From JBDIAR01 sp039812545 (lineage in GTDB: Bacteria; Actinomycetota; Actinomycetes; Actinomycetales; Dermatophilaceae), in contig JBDIAR010000056.1 of assembly GCA_039812545.1 (NCBI GenBank), forward strand, positions 1 to 18,179: a stretch of 18,179 nt of DNA. The letters run 5' to 3'. Positions 8,157 through 15,640 of the stretch are shown in pieces. The notes under the pieces were generated by a model. It searched no databases. It was not told where the DNA came from and saw only the letters and a program-made list of their open reading frames with translations. The translations under genes were made by a program, and so were the position numbers. Numbering within the stretch: position 1 is the stretch's first letter; the number at the start of each line of letters is the position of its first letter.

Positions 8157-8894
8157 ATGCCGGTCGCCGTCGCCATCTCGGACGTCACGAAGGAATTCAC
8201 CCTCCGGCATACCCGCAGCTTGAAGGAGTTCGTGGTCTGGACCTTCCGGGGGCGGGGTTCGGAGCTGTCCAGCCGCACGTTCAACGCCCTGGACGGGGTG
8301 AGCTTCCAGATCGACGAGGGCGAGGCGATCGGGCTGCTCGGCTTCAACGGCTCGGGCAAGTCGACGCTGCTCAAGCTGATGTCCGGGGTGATGCTGCCCG
8401 ACCAGGGGTCGATCGGGGTGCGCGGCCGGGTCGCCGGGTTGATCGAGGTGGGGGCGGGGTTCCATCCGGACCTGACCGGCCGGGAGAACGTCTACCTCAA
8501 CGGCGCGATCCTCGGGATGACCGAGGACGAGATCGACGAGAAGTTCGACGACATCGTGGCGTTCAGTGAGATCGAGCGGTTCATCGACACCGAGGTGAAG
8601 TTCTACTCCTCGGGGATGTTCCTGCGGCTGGCCTTCTCGGTGGCCGCCCACACCGAACCCGACATCTTCCTCATCGACGAGATCCTCGCCGTCGGCGACG
8701 AGCCCTTCCAGCGTAAGTGCCTGGCCCGGATCGCCGAACTGCGGGCCCGCGGCAACACCCAGGTGATCGTCTCGCACGACCTGAACCTGATCCAGCGGGT
8801 CTGCGATCGTGGCGTGGTCCTGGAAAAGGGCCGGCTGGTCCACGACTCCGACATCGGCGGCGCCGTGGAGTTCCTGCGCAGCCGGCGCTCGTAG
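8157..8894 (+). CDS. wzt: Wzt-type polysaccharide ABC exporter ATPase
   Basis: It encodes 245 residues and is the nucleotide-binding partner of Wzm. Walker A is GFNGSGKST (residues 62-70), the ABC signature is YSSGMFLRLAFS, Walker B is PDIFLIDEILAVGDEPF and the switch His is in VIVSHDLN. FHPDLTGRENVYLNG between Walker A and the signature is typical of Wzt/TagH ATPases. It ends soon after the D-loop region and has no C-terminal carbohydrate-binding domain, so substrate selection by a Wzt tail is not expected; the same holds for the mycobacterial homologue. Two starts are possible: GTG 8148, which overlaps the wzm stop as GTGA but lies only two bases from AGGAG, and ATG 8157, eleven bases from it. 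I chose ATG. It is the last gene of the glf unit and converges on the acetyltransferase gene. Confidence 0.93.
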   Translation: MPVAVAISDVTKEFTLRHTRSLKEFVVWTFRGRGSELSSRTFNALDGVSFQIDEGEAIGLLGFNGSGKSTLLKLMSGVMLPDQGSIGVRGRVAGLIEVGAGFHPDLTGRENVYLNGAILGMTEDEIDEKFDDIVAFSEIERFIDTEVKFYSSGMFLRLAFSVAAHTEPDIFLIDEILAVGDEPFQRKCLARIAELRARGNTQVIVSHDLNLIQRVCDRGVVLEKGRLVHDSDIGGAVEFLRSRRS

Positions 8895-8933
8895 CCGCTC
8901 GCCCAACAGGGGGCGCGTGGCCGGGGCTGGGCG

Positions 8934-9923
8934 TCACAACGCGATGGCGCGGTTCACCCACACGTCGACCACCGTCATCCCGATCTTCTCGTACAGGCCC
9001 AGCGCGCCCGTGCGCGAGTCCGTCGACAGACCCGAGCGCAGCGCCCCGTGTTCGCGCGCGACCGCGAAGGCGTCCACCAGCAGGGCCTGCGCGAGCCCGC
9101 GGTGGCGCTGGTCGGCCCGGGTGGCCAGCCGGGAGACGTACGCCTCCGGCACCTCGCCGTCGGCGTTCACGAGCACCACGGCGACCGCCGCGATCGCCCC
9201 GGCCGGGTCGGTGACCACCCGCAGGTTCCACGGCTCGAACCCCGGCCGGTGCACGATGCTCGCCTCGAAATCCTCGAAGGACTGGCGCCGCCGGTTGCTC
9301 CACTCCAGGAACGCGTCCTCGATCACGGCATGCACGTCCCGGTACTCGGCACCCGCTCGGGCAGCGCGCACGGCATACCCCGGCGGCACCGGCCGCTCGG
9401 GGATCGTCGCGCCCTCCGGAAGCTGCAACACCCACGACGTCCACCGGATGCGGTAGCCGAGCGCGTCGAGCAGGCGGTCGCCCGGCGAACCCTGCGGGAC
9501 CGGCATACCGACCTCGGCGAGTCCCAGCCCACGCGCCAGCTCCTGCATCCGGTATGCCAGCCAGGTCCCGATCCCGCGTCCGAGGTGGTCCGGGTGCACC
9601 GCGGCGTCGCCGGGTTCGCCCGCCTCGGCATACCCGACGAAGCGGCCGTCGGCGTCCCACACCCCCACCGTCTGCGCGCTCACGTCGAAGGACGGCCGCT
9701 GCCAGTCCCCGACGATGTCGGCCTCCTCGATGTCCACCCGGCCCAGGTGGACCCGCTGGTCGGCCGCCATGAGTTCGTAGACCGACCGCGCATCGGCCAT
9801 GGTCAGCGGACGTGCGGTGAACCCGGCCGGCGGGCCGGATCCCGGGGCGGTGTCGGCCGGGCCGGAGGCGTCATCGTTCATGACGGGCGATTCAACCGTA
9901 TGCGGGGACGTATCGCCAGGCAC
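8934..9923 (-). CDS. Tandem-GNAT acetyltransferase
   Basis: It encodes about 329 residues from GTG 9923, or 315 from ATG 9881. GTG 9923 is preceded by an AAGGAGAG sequence about 12 bases upstream, while ATG 9881 has no ribosome-binding site, so I favour the GTG. Two GNAT domains follow in tandem. The first has the acetyl-CoA loop HLGRGIGTWLAYRMQ, the second RHRGLAQALLVDAF, and GALGLYEKIGM near the C-terminus is the usual last helix-strand of a GNAT. The tandem layout resembles mycothiol synthase MshD and other two-domain actinobacterial acetyltransferases, but I do not see enough to claim MshD. It transfers an acetyl group from acetyl-CoA to an amine in the cytoplasm; the acceptor is unknown. 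It is divergent from the protease gene across the 13-bp repeat array. Confidence 0.82.
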   Translation of the reverse strand: MPGDTSPHTVESPVMNDDASGPADTAPGSGPPAGFTARPLTMADARSVYELMAADQRVHLGRVDIEEADIVGDWQRPSFDVSAQTVGVWDADGRFVGYAEAGEPGDAAVHPDHLGRGIGTWLAYRMQELARGLGLAEVGMPVPQGSPGDRLLDALGYRIRWTSWVLQLPEGATIPERPVPPGYAVRAARAGAEYRDVHAVIEDAFLEWSNRRRQSFEDFEASIVHRPGFEPWNLRVVTDPAGAIAAVAVVLVNADGEVPEAYVSRLATRADQRHRGLAQALLVDAFAVAREHGALRSGLSTDSRTGALGLYEKIGMTVVDVWVNRAIAL

Positions 9924-9942
9924 TTTCGCCGCTCTCTCCTTC

Positions 9943-10033
9943 GACAGATCACGACGACAGATCACGACGACAGATCACGACGACAGATCACGACGACTGA
10001 TCGCGTCGACTGATCACGACGGCGGTTCGCGTC
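9943..10033. repeat. 13-bp tandem repeat array in a divergent intergenic region
   Basis: Four perfect copies of GACAGATCACGAC (9943, 9956, 9969, 9982) are followed by GACTGATCGCGTC (9995), GACTGATCACGAC (10008) and a decayed seventh copy (10021-10033). The consensus is GACWGATCRCGWC. Each unit carries a GATC and an ACGAC/CGTC edge. The array sits between the divergent acetyltransferase and protease starts and ends about 12 bases before the protease ribosome-binding site. Possible roles are an operator array, a phase-variable spacer or a slippage-prone satellite. Confidence 0.93.
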
Positions 10034-10056
10034 GCGCGGACCCGAAGGAGGACGTC

Positions 10057-11991
10057 ATGCCCAAGGACATCGCCTGGCTCAAACAGCTGTTGGCCGCGCA
10101 GGGGGTCGAATACCGGGGGCCGCTGCTCGATCACGAGCAACTGCCCGCGTACTCGCTGGGCGGGGAGGTCCACGACCTGCCGCTCGCGGTCGACGTCGCG
10201 CGCCTCGACCTGTCCCAGGTGCTCGCGCCGACCAGCAACCCGCTGCTCGTCGCCCGGCGGGACGCCCTGGGGATCCGGGTGCGCAACGAGGCACGGGTCC
10301 GGGTCGAGCCGTTCCAGCCGCGCACGCTCAGGGTGCTGCGACCCGACTTCCAGATCACACCCAAGGGGCAGCAGCTGCCGCCCGAGGGCGGCGCGGCCGG
10401 CGCCGTGGACTGGCGCTGGCGCTGGAACCGCAACTGGATCACCACCGTTCGCGACCAGAACCCGTGCGGGGCCTGCTGGGCGTTCGCCGGGACGGCTCTG
10501 GTGGAGGCCATGCTGAAGATCGAGAGCTCCTACTGGGCCCGGCTCTCCGAGGGCGACGTGCACGACGGTATGGGGTCACCGTGTGCCAACGGCAACAACC
10601 TGTCCAATGTCTCGGCCTGGCTGTCCGCCCACGGTCTGGCCGATCCCGGGTGCTGGCCCTGGCATACCGACAACGCGGCATACCAGCCCACCTCCGACCG
10701 CAGCGGCCGGTCGGTGCGGATGCCGGCGTTCACCTGGGTCGGCGACATCGCCCAGCAGAAGCAGTGGATCGACTCCACCGGACCGCTGGCGACCTGGTTC
10801 GACGTCTACCAGGACTTCGACGGGTACTCCGGCGGGTACGTCTACCGACGCAACACCGACCCGTCGAACCGCGAGCGCGGCGGCCACTTCCTGCTCGTCG
10901 TCGGCTACGACGACGCGCAGGGCGCCTGGATCTGCAAGAACTCCTGGGGCGCCGGGTGGGGAGACCACGGCTACGTCCTGGTCGGGTACGGCGAGGCCGG
11001 GATCGACCAGTACGCCAAGGCGGGTCTGACCGGCATCAACCCGGACCCGTGGACCAAGCGCCGGTTGTCCAACGGCAACCTGTACGAGTCGGGCAACGGC
11101 GTGCTGCACCGCAACCTGGAGGTCGTCAGTGCGAGCCCGGCCGGCGGGCTGACGCAGTACTGGCGCAACGACGGCGGCGACTGGAAGTGGAACGCCTCGG
11201 CGCACTGGGGCTCCGACGCGGCCGCCTGCCCGACCTTCCGCGGCACGACGTACAACCGCAACTTCGAGATGGTCTATCTGACCCGCGAGGGCCGGCTGCA
11301 CCACTGGTGGCGTCCGGGCGGCGGCGGTTCGTGGAACGACGGAGGGCTGTTCGGTCCGGGGGATTACGCCGGTATGCCGGGGTTCATCCAAAGCGACTGG
11401 GCGGCGCCGGGCGATTTCGAGGTCGTCGTGCGGACGAGGGGCGGTCAGTTGGCGCACGTCTGGCGGATGAACGGCGCGCCGTGGACCTGGCAGGAGAGCG
11501 TGCGGTTCGGTCGAGACATCGCATACTCCGGTGCCACGCTCGTCCAGGGCGACTACTACGCCCACCCCGACCACGGGAACCTCGAAGTGGTCGCGGTGCG
11601 CACCGACGGCCAGATGCAGCACTTCTGGCGCACCGAGACGGACCTGGCCTGGCACGAGGGCGTGTGCTTCGGCTCGGGCGTGGCCTCGTCCCCGGTGATG
11701 ATCCAGGGGCAGTACGGGATGGTCAACGAGGCCGGCCCGAACGGCAACTTCGAGCTGGTCGTCGCCGTCGGCGGACGGATCCAGCACTGGTGGCGGGACA
11801 ACGCCTCCGGGTCGATGATCTGGCGGCGCAGCGCCACCTTCGGTTCGGACGTCGCCGCGGTCGCCGGCCTCTGCGAGAGCAGCTGGGGGATGAACCTCGA
11901 GGTGATCGCCCTGCGCTACGACGGGCAACTCCAGCACTACTGGCGCGACGGCGGCGGCTGGCATGCTGGAGTCGTCATCGGACCGGCCTGA
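10057..11991 (+). CDS. Papain-family (C1A) cysteine protease with C-terminal lectin-like propeller repeats
   Basis: It encodes 644 residues from ATG 10057, chosen because AAGGAGG lies five bases upstream; the frame is open through the repeat array, but that is not coding. Residues about 1-115 look like a propeptide-like region. The papain domain (about 116-335) has the oxyanion Gln Q134, catalytic Cys C140 (QNPCGACWAF), His H277 (GGHFLLVVGYDD) and Asn N295 (CKNSWGAGWGDHGY), so it should be active. From residue 353 to the end there are six repeats opening with N/D-[LF]-E-[VML]-V/I and containing a Q/H-x-[WFY]-WR core, each about 45-55 residues. This is the pattern of PLL-like sugar-binding beta-propellers. 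There is no signal peptide and no membrane segment: the N-terminus is MPKDIAWLKQLL. A cytosolic enzyme, or one released by lysis or a non-Sec route, is therefore likelier (inference). The next gene may encode its inhibitor. Confidence 0.92.
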   Translation: MPKDIAWLKQLLAAQGVEYRGPLLDHEQLPAYSLGGEVHDLPLAVDVARLDLSQVLAPTSNPLLVARRDALGIRVRNEARVRVEPFQPRTLRVLRPDFQITPKGQQLPPEGGAAGAVDWRWRWNRNWITTVRDQNPCGACWAFAGTALVEAMLKIESSYWARLSEGDVHDGMGSPCANGNNLSNVSAWLSAHGLADPGCWPWHTDNAAYQPTSDRSGRSVRMPAFTWVGDIAQQKQWIDSTGPLATWFDVYQDFDGYSGGYVYRRNTDPSNRERGGHFLLVVGYDDAQGAWICKNSWGAGWGDHGYVLVGYGEAGIDQYAKAGLTGINPDPWTKRRLSNGNLYESGNGVLHRNLEVVSASPAGGLTQYWRNDGGDWKWNASAHWGSDAAACPTFRGTTYNRNFEMVYLTREGRLHHWWRPGGGGSWNDGGLFGPGDYAGMPGFIQSDWAAPGDFEVVVRTRGGQLAHVWRMNGAPWTWQESVRFGRDIAYSGATLVQGDYYAHPDHGNLEVVAVRTDGQMQHFWRTETDLAWHEGVCFGSGVASSPVMIQGQYGMVNEAGPNGNFELVVAVGGRIQHWWRDNASGSMIWRRSATFGSDVAAVAGLCESSWGMNLEVIALRYDGQLQHYWRDGGGWHAGVVIGPA

Positions 11992-12040
11992 TGGTCCTGA
12001 TCGGCCGGCTCGGTCCGCACCGGCGAAGGAGGTGGTGGCG

Positions 12041-12430
12041 GTGACCGGCATACCGCTCGACCTGCCCGAGGCGCTCACGGTTCACCTGGGCCAGGTGGTC
12101 CTCGTCCCGTTGCCCACCGGGTTCGGCGGAGCCGGCAACCGCTGGACGGCGCAGGTCGCGGGCGACACGACCGACCCGGTGGCCCGGGTCGCGGTGGAGG
12201 TGCTCCCACCCGACCGCGGTGTGCCGGGCTCACCGGTCCACTCCCCGGGCCAGACCGCGCAGCTGCCCCGGCCGCCGGCCAGCGACGAGGCCGCCGAGGT
12301 GCTCACGATCCTGGGTGTTCGGCCCGGAGCCGTCGCGGTCGACCTGCGCCTGGGCCGGTCGTGGACGCCCGACCAGCCGTTGGCCCGGCATCGCCTGGCG
12401 GTGACGGTGGTCGATCCCGGCGACACCTGA
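12041..12430 (+). CDS. Small protein resembling chagasin-type (I42) cysteine protease inhibitors
   Basis: It encodes 129 residues from GTG 12041, which follows AAGGAGG with an eight-base gap; the gene begins 49 bases after the protease stop. The layout matches the chagasin/I42 fold: an N-terminal LTVHLGQVVLVPLP strand pair, a PTGFGGAGNRW segment (residues 25-35) where chagasins have a Thr-Thr-Gly-Tyr/Phe loop followed by Trp, and GRSW (105-108) in place of the usual Arg-Pro-Trp loop. The C-terminal RHRLAVTVV strand also fits. The middle DE loop is degenerate, and a Pro-rich insertion occupies about 55-80. Chagasins block papain-type proteases by inserting three loops into the active-site cleft. 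The neighbour is exactly such a protease, which supports the call. No signal peptide is present, matching the protease. Homology is recognised by eye and is weak, so an unrelated beta-sandwich is possible. A rare ATA codon lies in a GCATAC motif at 12048. Confidence 0.5.
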   Translation: MTGIPLDLPEALTVHLGQVVLVPLPTGFGGAGNRWTAQVAGDTTDPVARVAVEVLPPDRGVPGSPVHSPGQTAQLPRPPASDEAAEVLTILGVRPGAVAVDLRLGRSWTPDQPLARHRLAVTVVDPGDT

Positions 12431-12448
12431 CAGCACGGAAGAATCAGA

Positions 12449-12483
12449 ACGGGGTGCCCGGGCCGACGGCCCGGACACCCCGT
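12449..12483. terminator. Bidirectional hairpin terminator
   Basis: Bases 12449-12464 pair with 12468-12483 around a GAC loop: 15 of 16 positions are complementary, with one C/A mismatch. TTT follows on the plus strand, and the minus-strand exit side (GTTCTGATTCTT) is T-rich, so it can serve both of the convergent genes that flank it. Confidence 0.85.
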
Positions 12484-12496
12484 TTGCGATGGAGCC

Positions 12497-14359
12497 TCAG
12501 AACGCGGACTCGGGCACGCTCATCAGCTCGTTGTCCATGGCCTCGGCGATGGCGCGCTCGGCGGCCAGCTTCGGCAGGACGGTCTTGGCGTAGAACGAGG
12601 CGGCCGCGATCTTGCCGTTGTAGAAGTCGACGTCCTTCTTCTTGGCCCCGGCGTCCAGGGCGGCCTTGGCGACCATCGCCTGCTTGATGAGCAGCCAGCC
12701 GACGATCAGGTCGCCGGCGGCCATCAGCAGCCGGGTGGTGTTCTGGCCGACGACGTAGATATTGGCGATGTCGCCGCCGGTGCGCGGGTCGGAGGCCATC
12801 AGCTTGGCGACCATGGCACCGAGGATGGCCTGGACGTCGGCCAGGCCCTTGCCGAGCAGCTCGCGCTCCTTGGCGAAGAAGTCACTGCCGTCGCCGGCCG
12901 CGGTCTTGCCGACCTCGGTGGCGATCGCCATCAGCGACTTGGCGTTGTCCCGGATGATCTTGCGGAAGAAGAAGTCCATGCCCTGGATCGCCGTCGTGCC
13001 CTCGTAGAGGGTGTCGATTTTGGCGTCCCGCACGTACTGCTCGACCGGGTAGTCCTGCAGGAACCCGGACCCGCCGAAGCACTGCAACGACTCGGTGCCC
13101 AGCAGCACCCACGCCCGCTCCGACCCCAGGCCCTTGACGATCGGCAGCAGCAGGTCGTTGATCCGCGAGGCCGCCTCGGCCGGCGAACCCTTCTCCGGCT
13201 CCTTGCCGGTGACCTGGAACTCCTGGTCGACGATGTCCTGGTACGTCGCCGTCAAGGTGACCAGGGCCCGCATACCCTCGGCGTATGCCTTTTGCAGCAT
13301 GAGCGAGCGCCGCACGTCCGGGTGGTTCATGATCGTCACCCGCGGGGCGTGCTTGTCGGCCATCTGCGCCAGGTCGGCGCCCTGGACCCGCTGCTTGGCG
13401 TAGTCGAGGGCGTTGAGGTAGCCGGTGGACAAGGTGGCGATGGCCTTCGTGCCGACCATCATCCGGGCGTACTCGATGATCTTGAACATCTGCGCGATGC
13501 CGTCGTGGACGTCGCCGACGAGGGTGCCGATGGCCGGCTCCTTCTCACCGAAGCGCACCTCGCAGGTCGTGGAGACCTTCAGGCCCATCTTGTGCTCGAC
13601 ATTGGTGACGTAGACGCCGTTGCGCTCGCCGAGTTCACCGGTCTCGGCGTCGACCATGAACTTCGGGACGTAGAACAGCGACAGCCCCTTGGTGCCGACG
13701 CCGGCGCCCTCGGGCCGGGCCAGGACCAGGTGGATGATGTTGTCGGACATGTCGTGCTCACCGGAGGTGATGAACCGCTTCACGCCGGTGATCGACCAGG
13801 TGCCGTCCCCGTTGTCCTTGGCCTTGGTGCGGCCCGCGCCCACGTCCGAGCCGGCGTCCGGCTCGGTGAGCACCATCGTGGAGCCCCACTGCTTCTCGAC
13901 CATCCACTTGGCGATCTTGCGCTGGGTCTCGTTGCCCAGGTGGTAGAGCACCCCGGCGAAACCGAACCCGGCCGAGTACATGTAGATCGCGGGGTTCGAC
14001 CCGAGGACGAACTCGGCCGAGGCCCACCGGATCGACGGCGGCACCGTCTGGCCGCCGATCTGCGCCGGGACGTCCATCCGCCACCATTCGGCGTCGCAGT
14101 ATGCCTTGTAGGACTTCTTGAACGACTCCGGCAGCACCGCGGTGTTGGTCGTCGGGTCGAAGACCGGGGGGTTGCGGTCGGCGTCGAGGAAGGATTCGGC
14201 GAGTTCGTTCTCGGCGAGCCGGGAGACCTCGGCGAGCATCTCGCGCGCGACGTCCTCGTCCACCTCGTCGTACGGGGCCTGGCCCAGGATCTCTCCGCGC
14301 TTGAACACCTCGAAGAGGTTGAACTCCATGTCACGAAGGTTGCTCTTGTAGTGGCCCAT
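12497..14359 (-). CDS. Acyl-CoA dehydrogenase, FadE5-like
   Basis: It encodes 620 residues. It oxidises acyl-CoA to trans-2-enoyl-CoA with FAD in the first step of beta-oxidation. It belongs to the long acyl-CoA dehydrogenases that carry an extra C-terminal domain, as Mycobacterium FadE5 (about 611 residues), which accepts medium- to very-long-chain substrates. The family features are the N-terminal helical MGHYKSNLRDMEFNLFEV segment, the FAD/substrate motif VLTEPDAGSDVGA, the core VKRFITSGEHD, and the catalytic-base motif LYEGTTAIQG with E453. GGSGFLQDYPVEQYVRDAKI precedes it. The start is set by AGGGAG eight bases upstream of ATG. It is monocistronic, converges on the protease pair across a terminator and is divergent from the amino-acid importer. 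Two TACY-N4-AGTA sites upstream suggest control by a repressor. Substrate range is inferred from the family. Confidence 0.94.
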   Translation of the reverse strand: MGHYKSNLRDMEFNLFEVFKRGEILGQAPYDEVDEDVAREMLAEVSRLAENELAESFLDADRNPPVFDPTTNTAVLPESFKKSYKAYCDAEWWRMDVPAQIGGQTVPPSIRWASAEFVLGSNPAIYMYSAGFGFAGVLYHLGNETQRKIAKWMVEKQWGSTMVLTEPDAGSDVGAGRTKAKDNGDGTWSITGVKRFITSGEHDMSDNIIHLVLARPEGAGVGTKGLSLFYVPKFMVDAETGELGERNGVYVTNVEHKMGLKVSTTCEVRFGEKEPAIGTLVGDVHDGIAQMFKIIEYARMMVGTKAIATLSTGYLNALDYAKQRVQGADLAQMADKHAPRVTIMNHPDVRRSLMLQKAYAEGMRALVTLTATYQDIVDQEFQVTGKEPEKGSPAEAASRINDLLLPIVKGLGSERAWVLLGTESLQCFGGSGFLQDYPVEQYVRDAKIDTLYEGTTAIQGMDFFFRKIIRDNAKSLMAIATEVGKTAAGDGSDFFAKERELLGKGLADVQAILGAMVAKLMASDPRTGGDIANIYVVGQNTTRLLMAAGDLIVGWLLIKQAMVAKAALDAGAKKKDVDFYNGKIAAASFYAKTVLPKLAAERAIAEAMDNELMSVPESAF

Positions 14360-14730
14360 CTAGGGGTCTCCCTCGGCTCTCGGTCGGCGTTGACGGTGGG
14401 ACGGGTTCGGTGGTGGGTGAGGTGCAGGTATGCCGGGACAGGCCTGCGCGACGAGCGGTACCCACGAGTAACTTCATGATGCCTACTGGGGAGTAGGGCG
14501 TGCAAGTTCCGAAGGTCCCCCATCGGTCTGCGGCCCGTTCGTCCGGTCACGCGGTCACCGACCGGCGCCGGGTCGGCGCCCCATCGGCGCCGTCCGGGAG
14601 CGGCCGGGCCCAACGATGGGGTAACGGCACGGTCCGCATCATCGACAGGACGGCATTCCTGGTCGAGAATCGCCCGCAGGTCGTCACTGCGTGGGGAAGC
14701 GACGACATGTCCCGATCAGGAAGGAAAACC
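14360..14730. other. Divergent intergenic region with structured DNA
   Basis: These 371 bases separate the acyl-CoA dehydrogenase from the importer operon. I see no convincing gene: the plus frame is open from 14500 into the lipoprotein gene, but its translation is Arg/Pro-rich and has no ribosome-binding site. The stretch holds one GTATGC motif (14428), the two operator-like sites at 14459-14495, an inverted repeat CCGGTC/GACCGG (14543-14548 and 14560-14565) and three GGCGCC palindromes starting at 14564, 14575 and 14586. No promoter with good -35 and -10 boxes stands out. Confidence 0.6.
14459..14497. promoter_or_regulatory. Two operator-like sites, TACY-N4-AGTA
   Basis: TACCCACGAGTA (14459-14470) and TACTGGGGAGTA (14484-14495) share the form TACY-N4-AGTA, with starts 25 bp apart. 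The second extends to the perfect inverted repeat CCTACT-N4-AGTAGG (14482-14497). They lie 100-136 bases upstream of the acyl-CoA dehydrogenase start. Short palindromes of this type are typical targets of TetR-family repressors of lipid genes; which regulator binds is unknown. Confidence 0.5.
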
Positions 14731-15630
14731 ATGTCCCGTCGACTCGTGACCGCCGCCGCGGTCACCTCCGCGCTGCTGCTGGCCGCCTGCGGTTCCACCT
14801 CGCTCAGCGATTCCGGCAAGTCCAGCCCCGCGGCTCCCGAACAGACCAAGGTCGCCTCGTTGGCCGACAAGCTGCCCGCCAAGATCAAGGCGGCCGGCAA
14901 GATCGTCGTCGGCACCGACGCCAGCTATCCGCCGAACGAGTACTTCGACGCCGACGGCAAGACGATCATCGGGATGGACGTCGACCTGTTCAACGCCGTG
15001 GCCCAGAAGTTTGGTGTGAAGGCCGAGTTCGTCAACGCCAACTTCGACGGCCTGATCCTCAATGTCCAGAGTGGCAAGTACGACGTCGGGGTGTCCAGCT
15101 TCTCGGTCAACAACGAGCGCAAGAAGTTGGTCGACTTCGTCGGCTATTACAACGCCGGCACCATCTGGGCCACGGCCAAGGGCAACCCCGACAAGGTGGA
15201 CCCGGACAACGCCTGCGGCCTGGTGATCGGGGTGCAGACCGGGACCGTCCAGGTCCAGGACCTGGAGAAGCGCAAGGCGAAGTGCATCGCCGACGGGAAG
15301 GCGCCGATCGACATCCGTCAGCAGAAGGAGCAGACCCGGATCACGACGGACCTGAAGTCCGGCCGGATCAAGGCGATGGTCGCCGACTCCCCGATTTGCA
15401 CCGATGCCGTCATCAAGGCCCCGGACCAGCTGGAACTGCTCGGCAAGATGTACGACGCCGCCCCCTATGGCTATGCCGTGCCCAAGGGCCAGGACGAGTT
15501 CACCACGGCGATTGCCCAGGCGCTCACCGAGCTCAAGGCCTCCGGTGACTACGACAAGATCCTGGCGAAGTGGAAGTCGCAGGACGGCGCCGTGAGCACC
15601 TTCGAGGTGAACCCCGCGACCTCCTCGTGA
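14731..15630 (+). CDS. Amino-acid ABC transporter substrate-binding lipoprotein
   Basis: It encodes 299 residues from ATG 14731, chosen over ATG 14707 because AGGAAGG lies six bases upstream and because the protein then begins with a proper lipoprotein signal: MSRR, a hydrophobic stretch, then lipobox LAAC with C20 as the lipidated residue. A Ser/Pro-rich tether follows, then a family 3 periplasmic-type binding fold: KIVVGTDASYPPNEYFD, GMDVDLFNAVAQKFGVKAEFV, NFDGLILNVQSGKYDVGVSSF and the hinge segment GVQTGTVQ. The lipoprotein should be anchored on the outer face of the membrane and pass a polar amino acid to the permease made by the next gene, ten bases downstream. The ligand (glutamate, glutamine, cystine, arginine or other) cannot be read from the sequence. 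FDGLILNVQSGKYDVG is typical of polar amino-acid binders. Confidence 0.93.
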   Translation: MSRRLVTAAAVTSALLLAACGSTSLSDSGKSSPAAPEQTKVASLADKLPAKIKAAGKIVVGTDASYPPNEYFDADGKTIIGMDVDLFNAVAQKFGVKAEFVNANFDGLILNVQSGKYDVGVSSFSVNNERKKLVDFVGYYNAGTIWATAKGNPDKVDPDNACGLVIGVQTGTVQVQDLEKRKAKCIADGKAPIDIRQQKEQTRITTDLKSGRIKAMVADSPICTDAVIKAPDQLELLGKMYDAAPYGYAVPKGQDEFTTAIAQALTELKASGDYDKILAKWKSQDGAVSTFEVNPATSS

Positions 15631-15640
15631 GTCGGATCCC

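Noticed and set aside
8934..9923. Mycothiol synthase (mshD)
   Set aside because: The tandem GNAT layout and length fit, but I see no residues or neighbours specific enough to assign that substrate.
9943..10033. CRISPR array
   Set aside because: The units are 13 bp and directly adjacent with no spacers, and no cas gene is present.
9799..10056. N-terminal extension of the protease through the 13-bp repeat array
   Set aside because: The frame is open, but a strong ribosome-binding site precedes ATG 10057 and the upstream translation is a repetitive Arg/Thr/Asp string overlapping the divergent gene.
14500..14730. N-terminal extension of the substrate-binding lipoprotein
   Set aside because: The extension is Arg/Pro-rich, has no ribosome-binding site and would bury the lipoprotein signal peptide inside the protein.
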